Below are positions 43,675-52,392 of a stretch of DNA of 64,000 bases, piece after piece (positions within the stretch are counted from its first letter, which is position 1; each line of letters begins with the position of its first letter). The DNA comes from Bog-473 sp963828505 (GTDB taxonomy: Bacteria > Actinomycetota > Acidimicrobiia > Acidimicrobiales > RAAP-2), in assembly GCA_963828505.1 (NCBI GenBank), contig CAWHFM010000007.1:62001-126000 (forward strand). The letters are read 5' to 3'. Made by a program: the position numbers and the translations under genes. The notes under the pieces are model-generated. The model was not told where the DNA came from, did not search any database, and was given only the letters and a program-made list of their open reading frames with translations.

Positions 43675-45225
43675 TCAGCGCTCCGGCGACGTGGCGCGAG
43701 GCAGGGCTCCGGGAACCCAACCACTCGGGTCGGGTCCGAAACGCGCCGCCAGGGCACGGCGCGCCTCGTTCGCATCGTCGAACGGGACCCGGTTCCCGGC
43801 GAACTCCTGGTACGTCTCGTGACCCTTGCCGGCTATCACCACGACGTCGCCCGGACGAGCACCGTCGAGCGCACGTCTGATCGCCACGTGGCGTTCGGGT
43901 TCGACCACGAAGCCCGGGCCTGCGCCACCATCTCCGGGCGGTGATCCTGGTGGTGATCGGTCGACGCCTGCGATCACATCGGCGATGATCGCGGCCGGGT
44001 CCTCGTCCCTGGGATTGTCGGACGTGAGGATGGCCACGTCCGAGTGCTCGCGGGCCACCCTCCCCATGAGGGGGCGCTTGGCCCGGTCACGGTTGCCTCC
44101 GCATCCGAAGACGCAGAGCACCCGCCCTCGGTCCGATGCGAGCGTGCGCGCTTCGCTCAGCACAGTTTCGAGGCCCGCGGGAGTGTGGGCGTAATCGACC
44201 ATCACCGTGAAGGGAGGTCCTTCGCCGGCCGGGGCCGCGATCACCTGGAGCCGGCCCGGTACCGGCAAGACATGCGTCATCGCCCGCGCCACATCCGCCG
44301 GATCGATGTCGAGGGCCACCGCCGCCTCCGCCGCCAGGAGGGCGTTGTCGACGTTGACCGCGCCGGTCAGCGGCGTGGTGATCCGCAGCCCGCGCCACGT
44401 GAATTCGGTATGGCCCGCGGCGAGCAGGAGGTCGGTCGCATCGCCGTGGCGCACGGCAACCGTCGGGATGCGAACACGGTCGAGAAGCCTCTGGCCCCAC
44501 TCGTCGTCCGCTCCGACGACGGCCCTGACGGCATGGTCCGGAGTGAAGAGCGTCGCCTTGGCTTCGAAGTACTCCTCCATCGTGTGGTGGTAATCGAGGT
44601 GGTCGTGGCTCAGGTTCGTGAAGACGGCGACGTCGAAGTGGATCCCGTCGACGCGGGACTGGACGAGCGCGTGACTCGAGACCTCCATGGCCACGGCGTG
44701 TCGCCGTCCGTCGGATCGCTGCCGGTCGCGGACGCCCGCCAGGACACGTTGGACCTCGGTCGCCTCCGGCGTGGTCCGCGCTCCCGAGAGCGTTCCCATG
44801 ACGTTCGTCGGCCGGCCCAAGGCCGACAACAGGTCCCCGAGGAGCCGGGTCACCGTCGTCTTCCCGTTCGTTCCGGTGACCCCGATCATCGTGAGCTCCC
44901 GCGAGGGGAACCCGTAGAAGGCCGCCGCCAGACGAGCCATCACCGCCCGCATGGTCCCTGGTGCGATGCGGGTCTGCACGACTTCGCGGTCCTCGAGCTC
45001 CGGGATGAAGTGCTCGCAGAGCACGCCGACCGCCCCCCTCTCCACGGCCTGCGCGGCGTGGGCGTGACCGTCGGTGACGAGACCCGGGACACAGCAGAAC
45101 AAGTCACCGGGAACGGTCCTTCTGCTGTCGTGCGAGATTCCGCCCACCTCCACGGCCGACAGGTCGCCCGTGGACTCGAGCACGTCGATGTCGTGGAGGA
45201 GGAGGCTCATCGCGACGGAGGGCAT
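43675..45225 (-). CDS. murE: UDP-MurNAc-L-Ala-D-Glu--meso-2,6-diaminopimelate ligase
   Basis: 516 residues. Substrate-binding N-domain (GGISHDSRRTVPGDLFCCVPG), ATP loop VTGTNGKTTVTRL, SRVDGIHFDVAVFTNLSHDHLDYHHTMEEYFEAK, and the signature TSDNPRDEDP; the DNPR motif marks specificity for meso-diaminopimelate over Lys. ATG 45225 (MPSVAMSLLLHD) or ATG 45210 may be used. The upstream frame is not supported. Confidence 0.96.
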   Translation of the reverse strand: MPSVAMSLLLHDIDVLESTGDLSAVEVGGISHDSRRTVPGDLFCCVPGLVTDGHAHAAQAVERGAVGVLCEHFIPELEDREVVQTRIAPGTMRAVMARLAAAFYGFPSRELTMIGVTGTNGKTTVTRLLGDLLSALGRPTNVMGTLSGARTTPEATEVQRVLAGVRDRQRSDGRRHAVAMEVSSHALVQSRVDGIHFDVAVFTNLSHDHLDYHHTMEEYFEAKATLFTPDHAVRAVVGADDEWGQRLLDRVRIPTVAVRHGDATDLLLAAGHTEFTWRGLRITTPLTGAVNVDNALLAAEAAVALDIDPADVARAMTHVLPVPGRLQVIAAPAGEGPPFTVMVDYAHTPAGLETVLSEARTLASDRGRVLCVFGCGGNRDRAKRPLMGRVAREHSDVAILTSDNPRDEDPAAIIADVIAGVDRSPPGSPPGDGGAGPGFVVEPERHVAIRRALDGARPGDVVVIAGKGHETYQEFAGNRVPFDDANEARRALAARFGPDPSGWVPGALPRATSPER

Positions 45226-45295
45226 GACAGCCCAGACAGCGTTGCATGCCCGGAAGGGTCCTGTGGCACGTTCTCCGGCAGCGTGCCAGCTGCCG

Positions 45296-47311
45296 TCATG
45301 TGATGTCCTGGGCCTGTGAGCTGGCAGTTTGTGATACCGACGGTGTGGGCTTGGTCGTCGAGGCCCCAGGGGTCGTCGGGATGTCGTATCGGTGCAAGGC
45401 ATAGCTCATGATCTGCGAGAACACCGGCGCAGCGACCGTGCCGCCGAAAATCGGCGTGGGGCGGTCGAGGACGACGATCATGGACAGGGTCGGATTGGAC
45501 GCCGGAGCGAAGCCGACGAACGACGCCATGTACGCACCCGGCACATACGAGTCGGCCCCCGTAGTCGGGATCTGCGCCGTTCCCGTCTTGCCGGCGACGG
45601 TGTAACCAGGTACGACGGCGCTGGTGCCGGTCCCGGTGGCGACGACCTGTTCGAGCATGGTGGTCAGCTGGGCGTCGATGGTCGGAGAGATGACGGCGTG
45701 GGTGGGCGACGGCGGCGTCGGGGTGAGCGTGCCGGAGGGGTCGAGCGTCCCCTGGACGAGCTTCGGCGCCACGAACATCCCGTTGTTGGCGACGGTGTTG
45801 TACGCGTCGAGGACCTGGAGGGGGCTCACGGCGTCCACCTGGCCGATCGGGAGCGACACGTAGTCCGTCGGCTCCCACTGAGCCGCCGTGGCGAGGAGTC
45901 CGGGGGATTCCCCCGGGAAGTCGAGCCCGGTGGGCTGGCCGAAACCGAGCGACTTCACCTGGGCGAGAAGCCTCTCCTCGCCGACCTGCTGGGCGATTTC
46001 CGACGTCCCGATGTTGGACGACTGGGCCAGGATCTGGGTCGCGGTCAGCGTCTCCGTCGGATGGGGTTCGGCGTCGTGGAACAGGGAGCCGTCGAGTTGG
46101 ATCTCGTAGGGCACAGTGAACGTCGAGTTCGGGTTGATGAGACCCTCTTGCAATGCGGCCGAGAACGTCACCAGCTTGAAGACCGATCCCGGCTCGTAGA
46201 GCTGCATGAGCGCGAGATTGTTCGGGGCTTCGTCCACCGCGTCGTTCGGGCCGATGGAGACCACACCTCCTGACGCCGCGGCCGCCACCTGGGTGGGGTC
46301 GGCCGGAGCGGGACCCGAGCCGGGGTGGGTCGCCGCAAGGTTGGCCATGGAGAGGATCTGTCCCGTCTTGACGTCCATGACCACCGCGGTACCGCTCACG
46401 GCGTTCGACGATTCGATGGCCCGCGCCAAGGCCTGCTCCGACTCGTACTGGAGCTCGGTGTCGATGGACAGCTCCAACCCGGTGCCCGGCGTGGTCGCCA
46501 CCCGGTTGGTGATGGGCGCCTGGGGCAGGGCCACCCCGGACGGAGACTGCATGATCGTCTCCCTGCCGTCCGTGCCGGCGAGCAGGTGGTTGTACCCGTA
46601 CTCGAGACCCGCGGCACCCTGACCGTTGGCGTTCGTGAAGCCCAGCAGGGGCGCGGCGAGGTCCGCGTTGGGGACGACCCGCTTCGAATCGTCGATGAGC
46701 GTGATGCCGGCAAAGGCGTCTCCCGAGATGGTGCGTCCGGTCGATTGCGGAATCTGACGGGCCAGGACCACGTAGCCGGACTTTCGCTGCAACTCGGGAA
46801 CGAGCGCGGCGGACGGGACGTGCAGCAGGGGCGCGAGGGCGAGCGCGGTCTCGACCGGATGTGCCACCTGGAAATCGTCCGCCACGACGTCGCTCGTGGG
46901 CACCGAGAGCGCCAGGGGCGATCCGTCCCGGTCGTAGATCCCGCCGCGGAGGGAAGGAAGCGTCACCGTGGTCGACGATTCGCCGCGGGCTGCCGTCTCG
47001 TACGCACCGGCATGGAGCACCTGCACGTCGACGAGCCGGGCGATCAACAAGAGGACGGCCAGCAGGAAGGCGAGCCGCACCAACCGCACCCGCCGCGTGA
47101 AGGTGGGGCCGACCCAGGTGTTCCGCCTCGGATGACCGTGCCGAGCCGACGTTCGGTCAGAATCCCGGAGCCGCCGCGTCTGTCGGTGGTCGCGCCCCGA
47201 CGCCGGGTGGGGCGATCGTGGGGCAGGGCGTGGCCGTCCGATTCCGGCACTTCGTCGAGGGACTGTCGCCGGGCGCGCGCGGCGAGCGGCCGGTCTCGTC
47301 GCGGTGCTCAT
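45296..47311 (-). CDS. ftsI: Penicillin-binding protein 2/3-type transpeptidase (FtsI)
   Basis: 671 residues. A basic N-terminus of about 85 residues, one membrane helix (RLVRLAFLLAVLLLIARLVDV), dimerisation domain (PSLRGGIYDRDGSPLALS), and the transpeptidase domain with SVFK (Ser near 375), SSN near 429 and KTG near 572. A Thr/Ser-rich tail follows. Cross-links septal peptidoglycan. ATG at 47309-47311 overlaps the ftsL-like stop by 4 bases; the frame continues upstream only as a shadow. Confidence 0.96.
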   Translation of the reverse strand: MSTATRPAARRARPATVPRRSAGIGRPRPAPRSPHPASGRDHRQTRRLRDSDRTSARHGHPRRNTWVGPTFTRRVRLVRLAFLLAVLLLIARLVDVQVLHAGAYETAARGESSTTVTLPSLRGGIYDRDGSPLALSVPTSDVVADDFQVAHPVETALALAPLLHVPSAALVPELQRKSGYVVLARQIPQSTGRTISGDAFAGITLIDDSKRVVPNADLAAPLLGFTNANGQGAAGLEYGYNHLLAGTDGRETIMQSPSGVALPQAPITNRVATTPGTGLELSIDTELQYESEQALARAIESSNAVSGTAVVMDVKTGQILSMANLAATHPGSGPAPADPTQVAAAASGGVVSIGPNDAVDEAPNNLALMQLYEPGSVFKLVTFSAALQEGLINPNSTFTVPYEIQLDGSLFHDAEPHPTETLTATQILAQSSNIGTSEIAQQVGEERLLAQVKSLGFGQPTGLDFPGESPGLLATAAQWEPTDYVSLPIGQVDAVSPLQVLDAYNTVANNGMFVAPKLVQGTLDPSGTLTPTPPSPTHAVISPTIDAQLTTMLEQVVATGTGTSAVVPGYTVAGKTGTAQIPTTGADSYVPGAYMASFVGFAPASNPTLSMIVVLDRPTPIFGGTVAAPVFSQIMSYALHRYDIPTTPGASTTKPTPSVSQTASSQAQDIT

Positions 47312-47814
47312 GGCGTGGTGGTTGAGGTCGAAGAGGCGGCGGCCGGCGGCGGCGCAGGGGCGACCTTGGGGGCCGGGAGCGGCGTCGACAACGACACGTA
47401 CGGGAGCTCGACCACCGATTGATGGATCATGTGCAGCTGGCCCGACGCCGCCGCCACGATCCGAGCCGGCGTTTCGAGCTCGGCCACGGTCAGCTCCTGC
47501 TGGCGATGTGAGGCCTGCTCGAGCGCGAGCTCCTGCTGGAGTCCGGCCAGGCGGACCTGGCCGTTCGCCAACATCGCCTGCCCAATCACCACGGCCAGGA
47601 GAGCAGTGAGCACCAGGCACACCGCGACGATGTCGATCAATCGGCCCCGGCGGATCCTCCGGCGTCTAGCCTCGGATCGGGGGACGACCTCGAGGCCGGG
47701 CCGGCGCGACGGGTGGACCCCGCTGTCGCCGGCCCCGTCAGGCGCCGAGCGGGACCACCAGTGCCCCTCTCGGCGGGCGGCTGCTCCGGCCGTGGCCGCG
47801 GCGGGCGGTGCCAT
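47308..47814 (-). CDS. FtsL-like division protein (bitopic, coiled coil)
   Basis: 168 residues. Basic cytoplasmic N-terminus, one transmembrane helix (LIDIVAVCLVLTALLAVVIGQAML), then a heptad segment (VRLAGLQQELALEQASHRQQELTVAELETPARIVAAASGQLHM) and an Ala/Pro/Thr tail. No strong sequence family is visible, but the topology and the position between rsmH and ftsI are those of FtsL. The ATG at 47812-47814 shares one base with the rsmH stop (TGATG), so translation is probably coupled. Confidence 0.85.
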   Translation of the reverse strand: MAPPAAATAGAAARREGHWWSRSAPDGAGDSGVHPSRRPGLEVVPRSEARRRRIRRGRLIDIVAVCLVLTALLAVVIGQAMLANGQVRLAGLQQELALEQASHRQQELTVAELETPARIVAAASGQLHMIHQSVVELPYVSLSTPLPAPKVAPAPPPAAASSTSTTTP

Positions 47815-48743
47815 CAGCCCTCGTCCGTTCGGCAGATGGCCCGGAGCCGAGCGGCCTCAGCCCTGGGGTTGACGGCGATCTCCGAGGCGGAGGCCTTCTT
47901 GGCCCCGCGGAACACGAGCCGGTGGAGCGGGACGGCGCCGCAGACGCACGGGAGGCCAGGCGGGCAGACGCACCCACCCGAGGCTGCGTCTGCGAACACC
48001 TCCTTGGTCAACCGGTCCTCACCCGAGTGGTAGCTGATGACCGCGCAGACGCCGCCGACACTGAGCGACGACAGCGCGACGGGGAGCGCGGTACGCAGCT
48101 CTCCCAGCTCGTCGTTCACGGCGATGCGCAGGGCTTGGAAGACGCGACGGGCGGGATGGCCCCTGCGGCGCGCCGGCATCGGCACCGACCGATCCACGAT
48201 CTGCGCCAGTTGCTCCGTCGACGACACAGGCCGAGCGTTGACGATGGCGTGGGCGAGCCGTCGCGCCAGGCGATGCTCGCCGTTCTCTCGGAAGAGCTCG
48301 GCCAGGGCGGCCTCGGGCATCGTGTTGACCAGTTCGGCTGCGGTGATGTCGGCCGACTGGTCCATCCTCATGTCGAGAGGCCCGTCGTGACGGAAGGAGA
48401 ACCCACGGTTCGCCACGTCCAGCTGGGGTGAGCTCACTCCGAGATCGAAGAGGACACCCGAGGTCCGGCCCACGGTCGTGAGGAGTTCGGCCAGAGACGA
48501 GAAGCGGGCGTGGGAGAGCGACACCCGGTCACCGAACCGAGCGAGCCGTCTCCCGGCCACATCCAGCGCGACCTGGTCGCGGTCCATACCGAGCAGGCGG
48601 AGTTCGGGATAGGCCTCGAGCAACGCGGCAGCGTGCCCGGCGCCGCCGACCGTTGCGTCGACCAGCACGCCCGGCGGTACGGCGTCGAACAGCGCGACCA
48701 CCTCGTCGCGGAGCACTGGGATGTGTTCGAACGGCTGGGCCAT
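47814..48743 (-). CDS. rsmH: 16S rRNA (cytosine1402-N4)-methyltransferase
   Basis: 309 residues. MAQPFEHIPVLRDEVVALF start, SAM motif VDATVGGAGHAAALLE, GMDRDQVALDVA, FDLGVSSPQLDVANRGFSFRHDGPLDMRMD, and the C-terminal RVFQALRIAVNDEL and VISYHSGEDRL. Also called MraW; second gene of the dcw cluster. ATG at 48741-48743 has GGGGAG upstream. It is separated from mraZ by a 245-base spacer. Confidence 0.97.
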   Translation of the reverse strand: MAQPFEHIPVLRDEVVALFDAVPPGVLVDATVGGAGHAAALLEAYPELRLLGMDRDQVALDVAGRRLARFGDRVSLSHARFSSLAELLTTVGRTSGVLFDLGVSSPQLDVANRGFSFRHDGPLDMRMDQSADITAAELVNTMPEAALAELFRENGEHRLARRLAHAIVNARPVSSTEQLAQIVDRSVPMPARRRGHPARRVFQALRIAVNDELGELRTALPVALSSLSVGGVCAVISYHSGEDRLTKEVFADAASGGCVCPPGLPCVCGAVPLHRLVFRGAKKASASEIAVNPRAEAARLRAICRTDEG

Positions 48744-48916
48744 CTGCAGCTCCCCGACTGGTGGGTCGAACGGGAGGCGGAGTACCGAACGACCAGGGTG
48801 GAAGCGGGTGGAGTGGTCTCCCATCACGCCGGTCGAGGAGCTGCACATGGTCCAACCGAGGTCTTTCCTCGTCTGAATGCCAACTGCGGACCTTTCGAAG
48901 CTGTTCGTCTCGGTGT

Positions 48917-48946
48917 TGTTTCTCTTGTTTCTGTTTCTCTTGTTTC
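48917..48946 (-). repeat. Perfect 15-bp tandem duplication in the mraZ-rsmH spacer
   Basis: Minus-strand GAAACAAGAGAAACA occurs twice back to back, making a 30-base polypurine tract, unusually A-rich for this sequence. An AAGGAGG lies just upstream with no start codon after it. A hairpin (CCTCCG/CGGAGG arms, 48965-48981) sits between this tract and the mraZ stop and may be an attenuator or mRNA processing site. Confidence 0.7.
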
Positions 48947-48988
48947 CCTCCTTCGGGGCTCGTCCCTCCGGTGTTCGGAGGCCGTTCG

Positions 48989-49411
48989 CTATCCGGCGTC
49001 GTCCCCGTCGAGCAACCACTGCTCCTCGGGCAGCACCCGTTCCGCCCACTCGGTCGGGTCCCACAATTCGACCCGGTCGATCGCGCCGTGGACCAGAACC
49101 TCGGCCTCGAGACCGGCAAAGGACCGCAGGTGTCCGGGTATCGGCATCCGTCCCTGCCGATCGATCTCGACCTCGGCCGAGTTCGAGGCCCACAGCCGGG
49201 CCCGGTTGCGGTCGGACCGCCCGGAGGCCGCCATCTCCTGCATCGTCTCCATCCGTCGCTCGAACTCGCTCGGTGTCCAGAGCGCAAGACAGCGCTCGTT
49301 GTGCTGCGTCAGATAGCCGCCGTGCTCGAACTGGACGCGGAACTTCGCCGGAAGGATCACCCTTCCCTTCGCATCGAGCGAGTGCTCGTACTTCCCGACG
49401 AAACCTGCCAC
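48989..49411 (-). CDS. mraZ: Transcriptional regulator MraZ
   Basis: 140 residues, two SpoVT-AbrB-like repeats: FVGKYEHSLDAKGRVILPAKFR at the start and VEIDRQGRMPIPGHLRSFAGLEAEVLVHG in the middle. MraZ binds direct repeats at its own promoter and controls the dcw operon. GTG at 49409-49411 (VAGFVGKYEHSLDAKGR) matches the family N-terminus; GGGAG lies 9 bases upstream. An ATG further upstream (at 49501) would add 30 residues across the repeat box and is rejected. Confidence 0.95.
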   Translation of the reverse strand: MAGFVGKYEHSLDAKGRVILPAKFRVQFEHGGYLTQHNERCLALWTPSEFERRMETMQEMAASGRSDRNRARLWASNSAEVEIDRQGRMPIPGHLRSFAGLEAEVLVHGAIDRVELWDPTEWAERVLPEEQWLLDGDDAG

Positions 49412-49450
49412 CAGCTGTATCTCCCACGGCGATCCCTGGCCAGCCTCTCC

Positions 49451-49506
49451 TGACGCCCTTTTCCACCCTTTTGCGCCACTGTACGCCCTTTCCCTCCCCA
49501 TGACAA
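49451..49506 (-). promoter_or_regulatory. mraZ promoter overlapped by four 10-bp direct repeats (probable MraZ site)
   Basis: Minus strand: TTGTCA (49506-49501), 17-base spacer, TACAGT (49483-49478). From 49490 to 49451 run four exact-register decamers: AAGGGCGTAC, AGTGGCGCAA, AAGGGTGGAA, AAGGGCGTCA. MraZ is known to bind short G-rich repeats at 10-bp spacing, so this is most likely its autoregulatory box; it covers the -10 and would repress. Confidence 0.85.
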
Positions 49507-49640
49507 CAACATTCGCCTCGCGGCGACCGAAGATCCCCAACGCTGCACTGAGGACGGCCGAACGGGATATCGCCGGGGCGCGCCGTGGGCATGGCCGAGG
49601 CGACGCGCCGGCCGTCACCGAGGCGTGACCCGACACGGAC

Positions 49641-49670
49641 ACGATCACGATCACGATCACGATCACGATC
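49641..49670. repeat. (ACGATC)5 hexanucleotide repeat
   Basis: Five perfect ACGATC units between the ligase-like gene and mraZ, giving five GATC sites in 30 bases. Function unknown; probably a length-variable microsatellite. Confidence 0.9.
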
Positions 49671-49804
49671 TGGACCCCGAGGACGACAACTTGGACGGAG
49701 GCGAGGTCGAACGGGCGACGACGAAGGCCGACTGCGCCGATGGCCCCCCTTACGGGGACCCTGACCCCAGACGCCCCCGTGTCCGGCCGGATCCGTCTCT
49801 CGTA

Positions 49805-50500
49805 TCAGCCGCCATCGGCGTCGATCCGGACGGGCCACCCATCGAACGCGGAGAGCAGGTCGTCCCCCACGCCCCCGAGCAGCGGGTCGCGTCGGCGGGG
49901 TCCGAGCTCCGCCAGGCCCACCGCCACCGGCCCGAGCTCACGCACCAGGCGGGCGCGACCGGACTCATCGACATCGAGCAGCTGGACCAACGGAGCAGGA
50001 TCCCAGACCGCATACGCGCAGGACGAGAAGAGTGACCCTTCCCGTGAGCGCCATTGAGAGAGCCCGACGACCTTGCGCCCGGACGAGAACACCTCCCCCG
50101 GCCCGCGCCCGGCGAAGCACACCAGGTCGCCGAGGTCACCCGGTTGTGACCGTCCGGCGTGCGCGTCGAAGCCGTTCAGCCCCGAACGGGACAGCGACGC
50201 CCGCCACCAGTCCGCCACCCACGCCGCCGCCGACAGAACGTCGGGCTTCCAGAGCGGGTCGTGCCGGGGAATCCACGCGTCGACCCAAAGATGGTTTCCC
50301 GGCTCGAGGAGCACGGCACCTCCACCACCGTGACGACGCACGACTTCGACGCCACGTTCGTGGACCTCGAAACGGTCCACCAGGTCGGTGCGCTGCGTGC
50401 TGCCCAGGACCAACGTCGGGGTCTCGACCTCACGGACGAGCGCGAGCCGCTTCGGTTCCTCCCGAAAGCGCTCGACCTCGAACAAAGGGGACGCGGGCAA
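49805..50500 (-). CDS. Biotin/lipoate A/B protein ligase-like protein
   Basis: 231 residues. Single BPL/LplA catalytic domain: LVLGSTQ, the RRHGGGGAVLLEPGNHLWVD motif near residue 55, and SSGRKVVGLSQWRSREGSLFSSCA with the catalytic Lys. Probably attaches lipoate (or octanoate) to apo-proteins, though it is short and lacks the accessory domain of LplA. TTG at 50498-50500 is the only start that fits, 9 bases after the HNH gene stop. Confidence 0.82.
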   Translation of the reverse strand: MPASPLFEVERFREEPKRLALVREVETPTLVLGSTQRTDLVDRFEVHERGVEVVRRHGGGGAVLLEPGNHLWVDAWIPRHDPLWKPDVLSAAAWVADWWRASLSRSGLNGFDAHAGRSQPGDLGDLVCFAGRGPGEVFSSGRKVVGLSQWRSREGSLFSSCAYAVWDPAPLVQLLDVDESGRARLVRELGPVAVGLAELGPRRRDPLLGGVGDDLLSAFDGWPVRIDADGG

Positions 50501-50509
50501 CCTGAGCGG

Positions 50510-51016
50510 TCAGGAAGCCGCCGCGAGATACGGCTCCCACAGCGGGTCGACATCGGAGAGATGCCGCAGCCTCCACAGGTGCCCATCGGGCGGCGCCGGC
50601 TTCACGCGGAGGGTCCAGCCCAGTTCCGACAACAACTGGTCGGCCTTGACCAGGTTGTCGCGCTTGCACGCCGCCACCACGTTCGACCAGTCGTGAGTCC
50701 CGCCCCGGCTACGGGGGATCACGTGATCGATCGTGTCGGCCGGTTGCGAGCAATAGACACAGAGCCCGCCGTCACGGCGCAGCACAGAACGCCGTGTCAC
50801 CGGAGGTGTGCGCGCCCAGCGGGGAATGCGGACCATATGGCAGAGACGCACGATGGAGGGGACGTCCACGGAGAGCCGTGCGGAATGGAAGACGGAGCAA
50901 TCCTCCCTGATGGCAACCGCCTCGGCTCTCCCCGCGAGCAACAATACGACGGCACGGCGATCGGAGACGAGGGCCAGCGGCTCGTAGGTCGCGTTGAGGA
51001 GGAGCACTCGCTCCAT
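50510..51016 (-). CDS. HNH endonuclease
   Basis: 168 residues. MERVLLLNATYEPLALVSDRRAVVLLLAGRAEAV is the conserved N-terminus of a widespread actinobacterial HNH family; the nuclease motif is CVYCSQPADTIDHVIPRSRGGTHDWSNVVAACKRDN, with the CxxC zinc ligands. These are common chromosomal housekeeping-like genes of unknown role, not linked here to restriction or phage genes. ATG at 51014-51016 chosen; an in-frame upstream ATG at 51061 exists. Confidence 0.92.
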   Translation of the reverse strand: MERVLLLNATYEPLALVSDRRAVVLLLAGRAEAVAIREDCSVFHSARLSVDVPSIVRLCHMVRIPRWARTPPVTRRSVLRRDGGLCVYCSQPADTIDHVIPRSRGGTHDWSNVVAACKRDNLVKADQLLSELGWTLRVKPAPPDGHLWRLRHLSDVDPLWEPYLAAAS

Positions 51017-51027
51017 ACGCAGAGAGG

Positions 51028-51324
51028 CTATCCGCGGCGCGGCCTCGACCTCCGACACCATCGGAGGAAGGCCGTGACGTCCTCGGGTGTGGGCCCGACG
51101 CCGCTCAGCCGGCCATCGTCGGGGCCTCCGTACACCGTGACCATACGAAATCTCCAATACTCCTCGCCGGGTAGCGGGAGGAACGGTGGCCGGCGCCACC
51201 AGCCCTGGCGCGCCAGGCGGAACACCGCGCCGAGCGCGGACAGCCAAATGGTGGGGTGCAGGGCGATGGCGCGCACCACCACCGCGATCTCGCCCGGGAG
51301 GCGAGCAGCATCGGTGCGCGCCAC
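51028..51324 (-). CDS. Small conserved hypothetical protein, 98 residues
   Basis: GTG at 51322-51324. The sequence IALHPTIWLSALGAVFRLARQGWWRRPPFLPLPGEEYWRFRMVTVYGG resembles a short actinobacterial family with a WWRRPPFLPLP core. One amphipathic or weakly hydrophobic segment is seen near residues 20-38. It lies 11 bases before the HNH gene on the same strand, so the two may be co-transcribed. Function unknown. Confidence 0.75.
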   Translation of the reverse strand: MARTDAARLPGEIAVVVRAIALHPTIWLSALGAVFRLARQGWWRRPPFLPLPGEEYWRFRMVTVYGGPDDGRLSGVGPTPEDVTAFLRWCRRSRPRRG

Positions 51325-51371
51325 CTCAGCTCATCACCATCTCGTCGGCCTCCCATCCCGTCACGACGGCC

Positions 51372-52307
51372 TCATTCCACCAGGCCAGCACCGCGCCAGC
51401 CGACCATGGCGGCACCGATGAGCGGACCCCGGTCCCCGAGACCGCCAGGCGCCAACTGTGCCCCGCGGGAGAAGTCCAGGCGGCACCGTAGGTCCATCTC
51501 GGTCTGAGCCGCCCGGAAGAACGGCTGGCCGAAGCCCAACGCGACCGAGCCGCTGACTACGGCGAAGGGGAGGTCGAGCAGGTTCACGACGCCGGCGATG
51601 GCGCGACCCACGAGTGTCCCGCAGCGTGCGACGAGCTCGGAGGGCGCGAGCCGGGCCGGTTGGCCGGTCATCGCCTCGAGCGCGGTGCCGGACGCCTCGG
51701 CCTCGAGACACCCGGTACTGCCGCAGACGCACGTGCGCCCGTCGGGGACGACCGTCACGTGGCCGATGTGCCCCGCGTTCCCGAGGCGACCGTCGAGCAG
51801 GCGGCCGTCCAGCACGATCCCGCCACCAACCCCGGTCGAGACCACCATCGCCAGGTAGTCGCGGCGACCGCTCGCCGCACCGACCCATCCCTCACCGAGC
51901 GCCAGGGCCTTGGCGTCGTTGTCGACGAAGGTCGGGAGGCGGGTCGTCTCCGCCAGCCTGGACTTGAGCGGAAAGGAGCGCCAGGCCTCGATGTTGAGCG
52001 GGGATACCTCTTCGCCGCCCGGGCTCATCGGCCCGCCGCACCCGACCCCGCACACCACGAGTCGGTCGGATCCCGCCGGGTTCGAAGAAAGCACCTGGTG
52101 GACGAGCTCGTCGAGGTCGGCCCACAGCAGCTCAGCGCTGTTCGGCGCCGTCGGGTCGGCTGGGGTCGAACGAGTCGGCCTCTGCCGACGCGCCACCAGC
52201 GTTCCCTCCCGGTCGACCAACCCGGCTGCCATCTTCGTCCCGCCGATGTCGACGGCGAGCGACAGGTCGGAACGAGAGCTCAACGTCAGCACGCCACCCG
52301 GGTGCAT
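51372..52307 (-). CDS. ROK-family sugar kinase (glucokinase-like)
   Basis: 311 residues. SLAVDIGGTKMAAGLVD is the phosphate-1 ATP motif, FVDNDAKALALGEGW holds the catalytic Asp, VVSTGVGGGIVLDG follows, and the ROK zinc site is GHVTVVPDGRTCVCGSTGCLE (CxC...C with His). Phosphorylates glucose or a related hexose; exact sugar not determined. ATG at 52305-52307, alternative GTG at 52292. It stands alone between the small hypothetical and the DUF3040 gene. Confidence 0.92.
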   Translation of the reverse strand: MHPGGVLTLSSRSDLSLAVDIGGTKMAAGLVDREGTLVARRQRPTRSTPADPTAPNSAELLWADLDELVHQVLSSNPAGSDRLVVCGVGCGGPMSPGGEEVSPLNIEAWRSFPLKSRLAETTRLPTFVDNDAKALALGEGWVGAASGRRDYLAMVVSTGVGGGIVLDGRLLDGRLGNAGHIGHVTVVPDGRTCVCGSTGCLEAEASGTALEAMTGQPARLAPSELVARCGTLVGRAIAGVVNLLDLPFAVVSGSVALGFGQPFFRAAQTEMDLRCRLDFSRGAQLAPGGLGDRGPLIGAAMVGWRGAGLVE

Positions 52308-52392
52308 CGCAGCGAGAGGAGAGCTCCCACTGCTCCATGTGCCGATCCCACGTGTCGGTGATCTGACCGGCCCAGACGGCCCGGCCGAGCGT

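Larger units (their letters stand above)
49412..49804. other. Regulatory intergenic region upstream of mraZ
   Basis: About 390 bases between the ligase-like gene and mraZ. It contains the mraZ promoter with decamer repeats (49451-49506) and a hexanucleotide repeat (49641-49670). No credible gene is seen in the remainder. Confidence 0.7.

Noticed and set aside
49641..49670. ACGATC array as a CRISPR, iteron or replication origin
   Set aside because: Only 30 bases long, no spacers, no DnaA boxes, no dnaA or dnaN nearby.
50510..51016. HNH nuclease gene as part of a defence or phage system
   Set aside because: It belongs to a common chromosomal actinobacterial HNH family and is flanked by ordinary metabolic genes; no methylase, helicase or phage genes are near.
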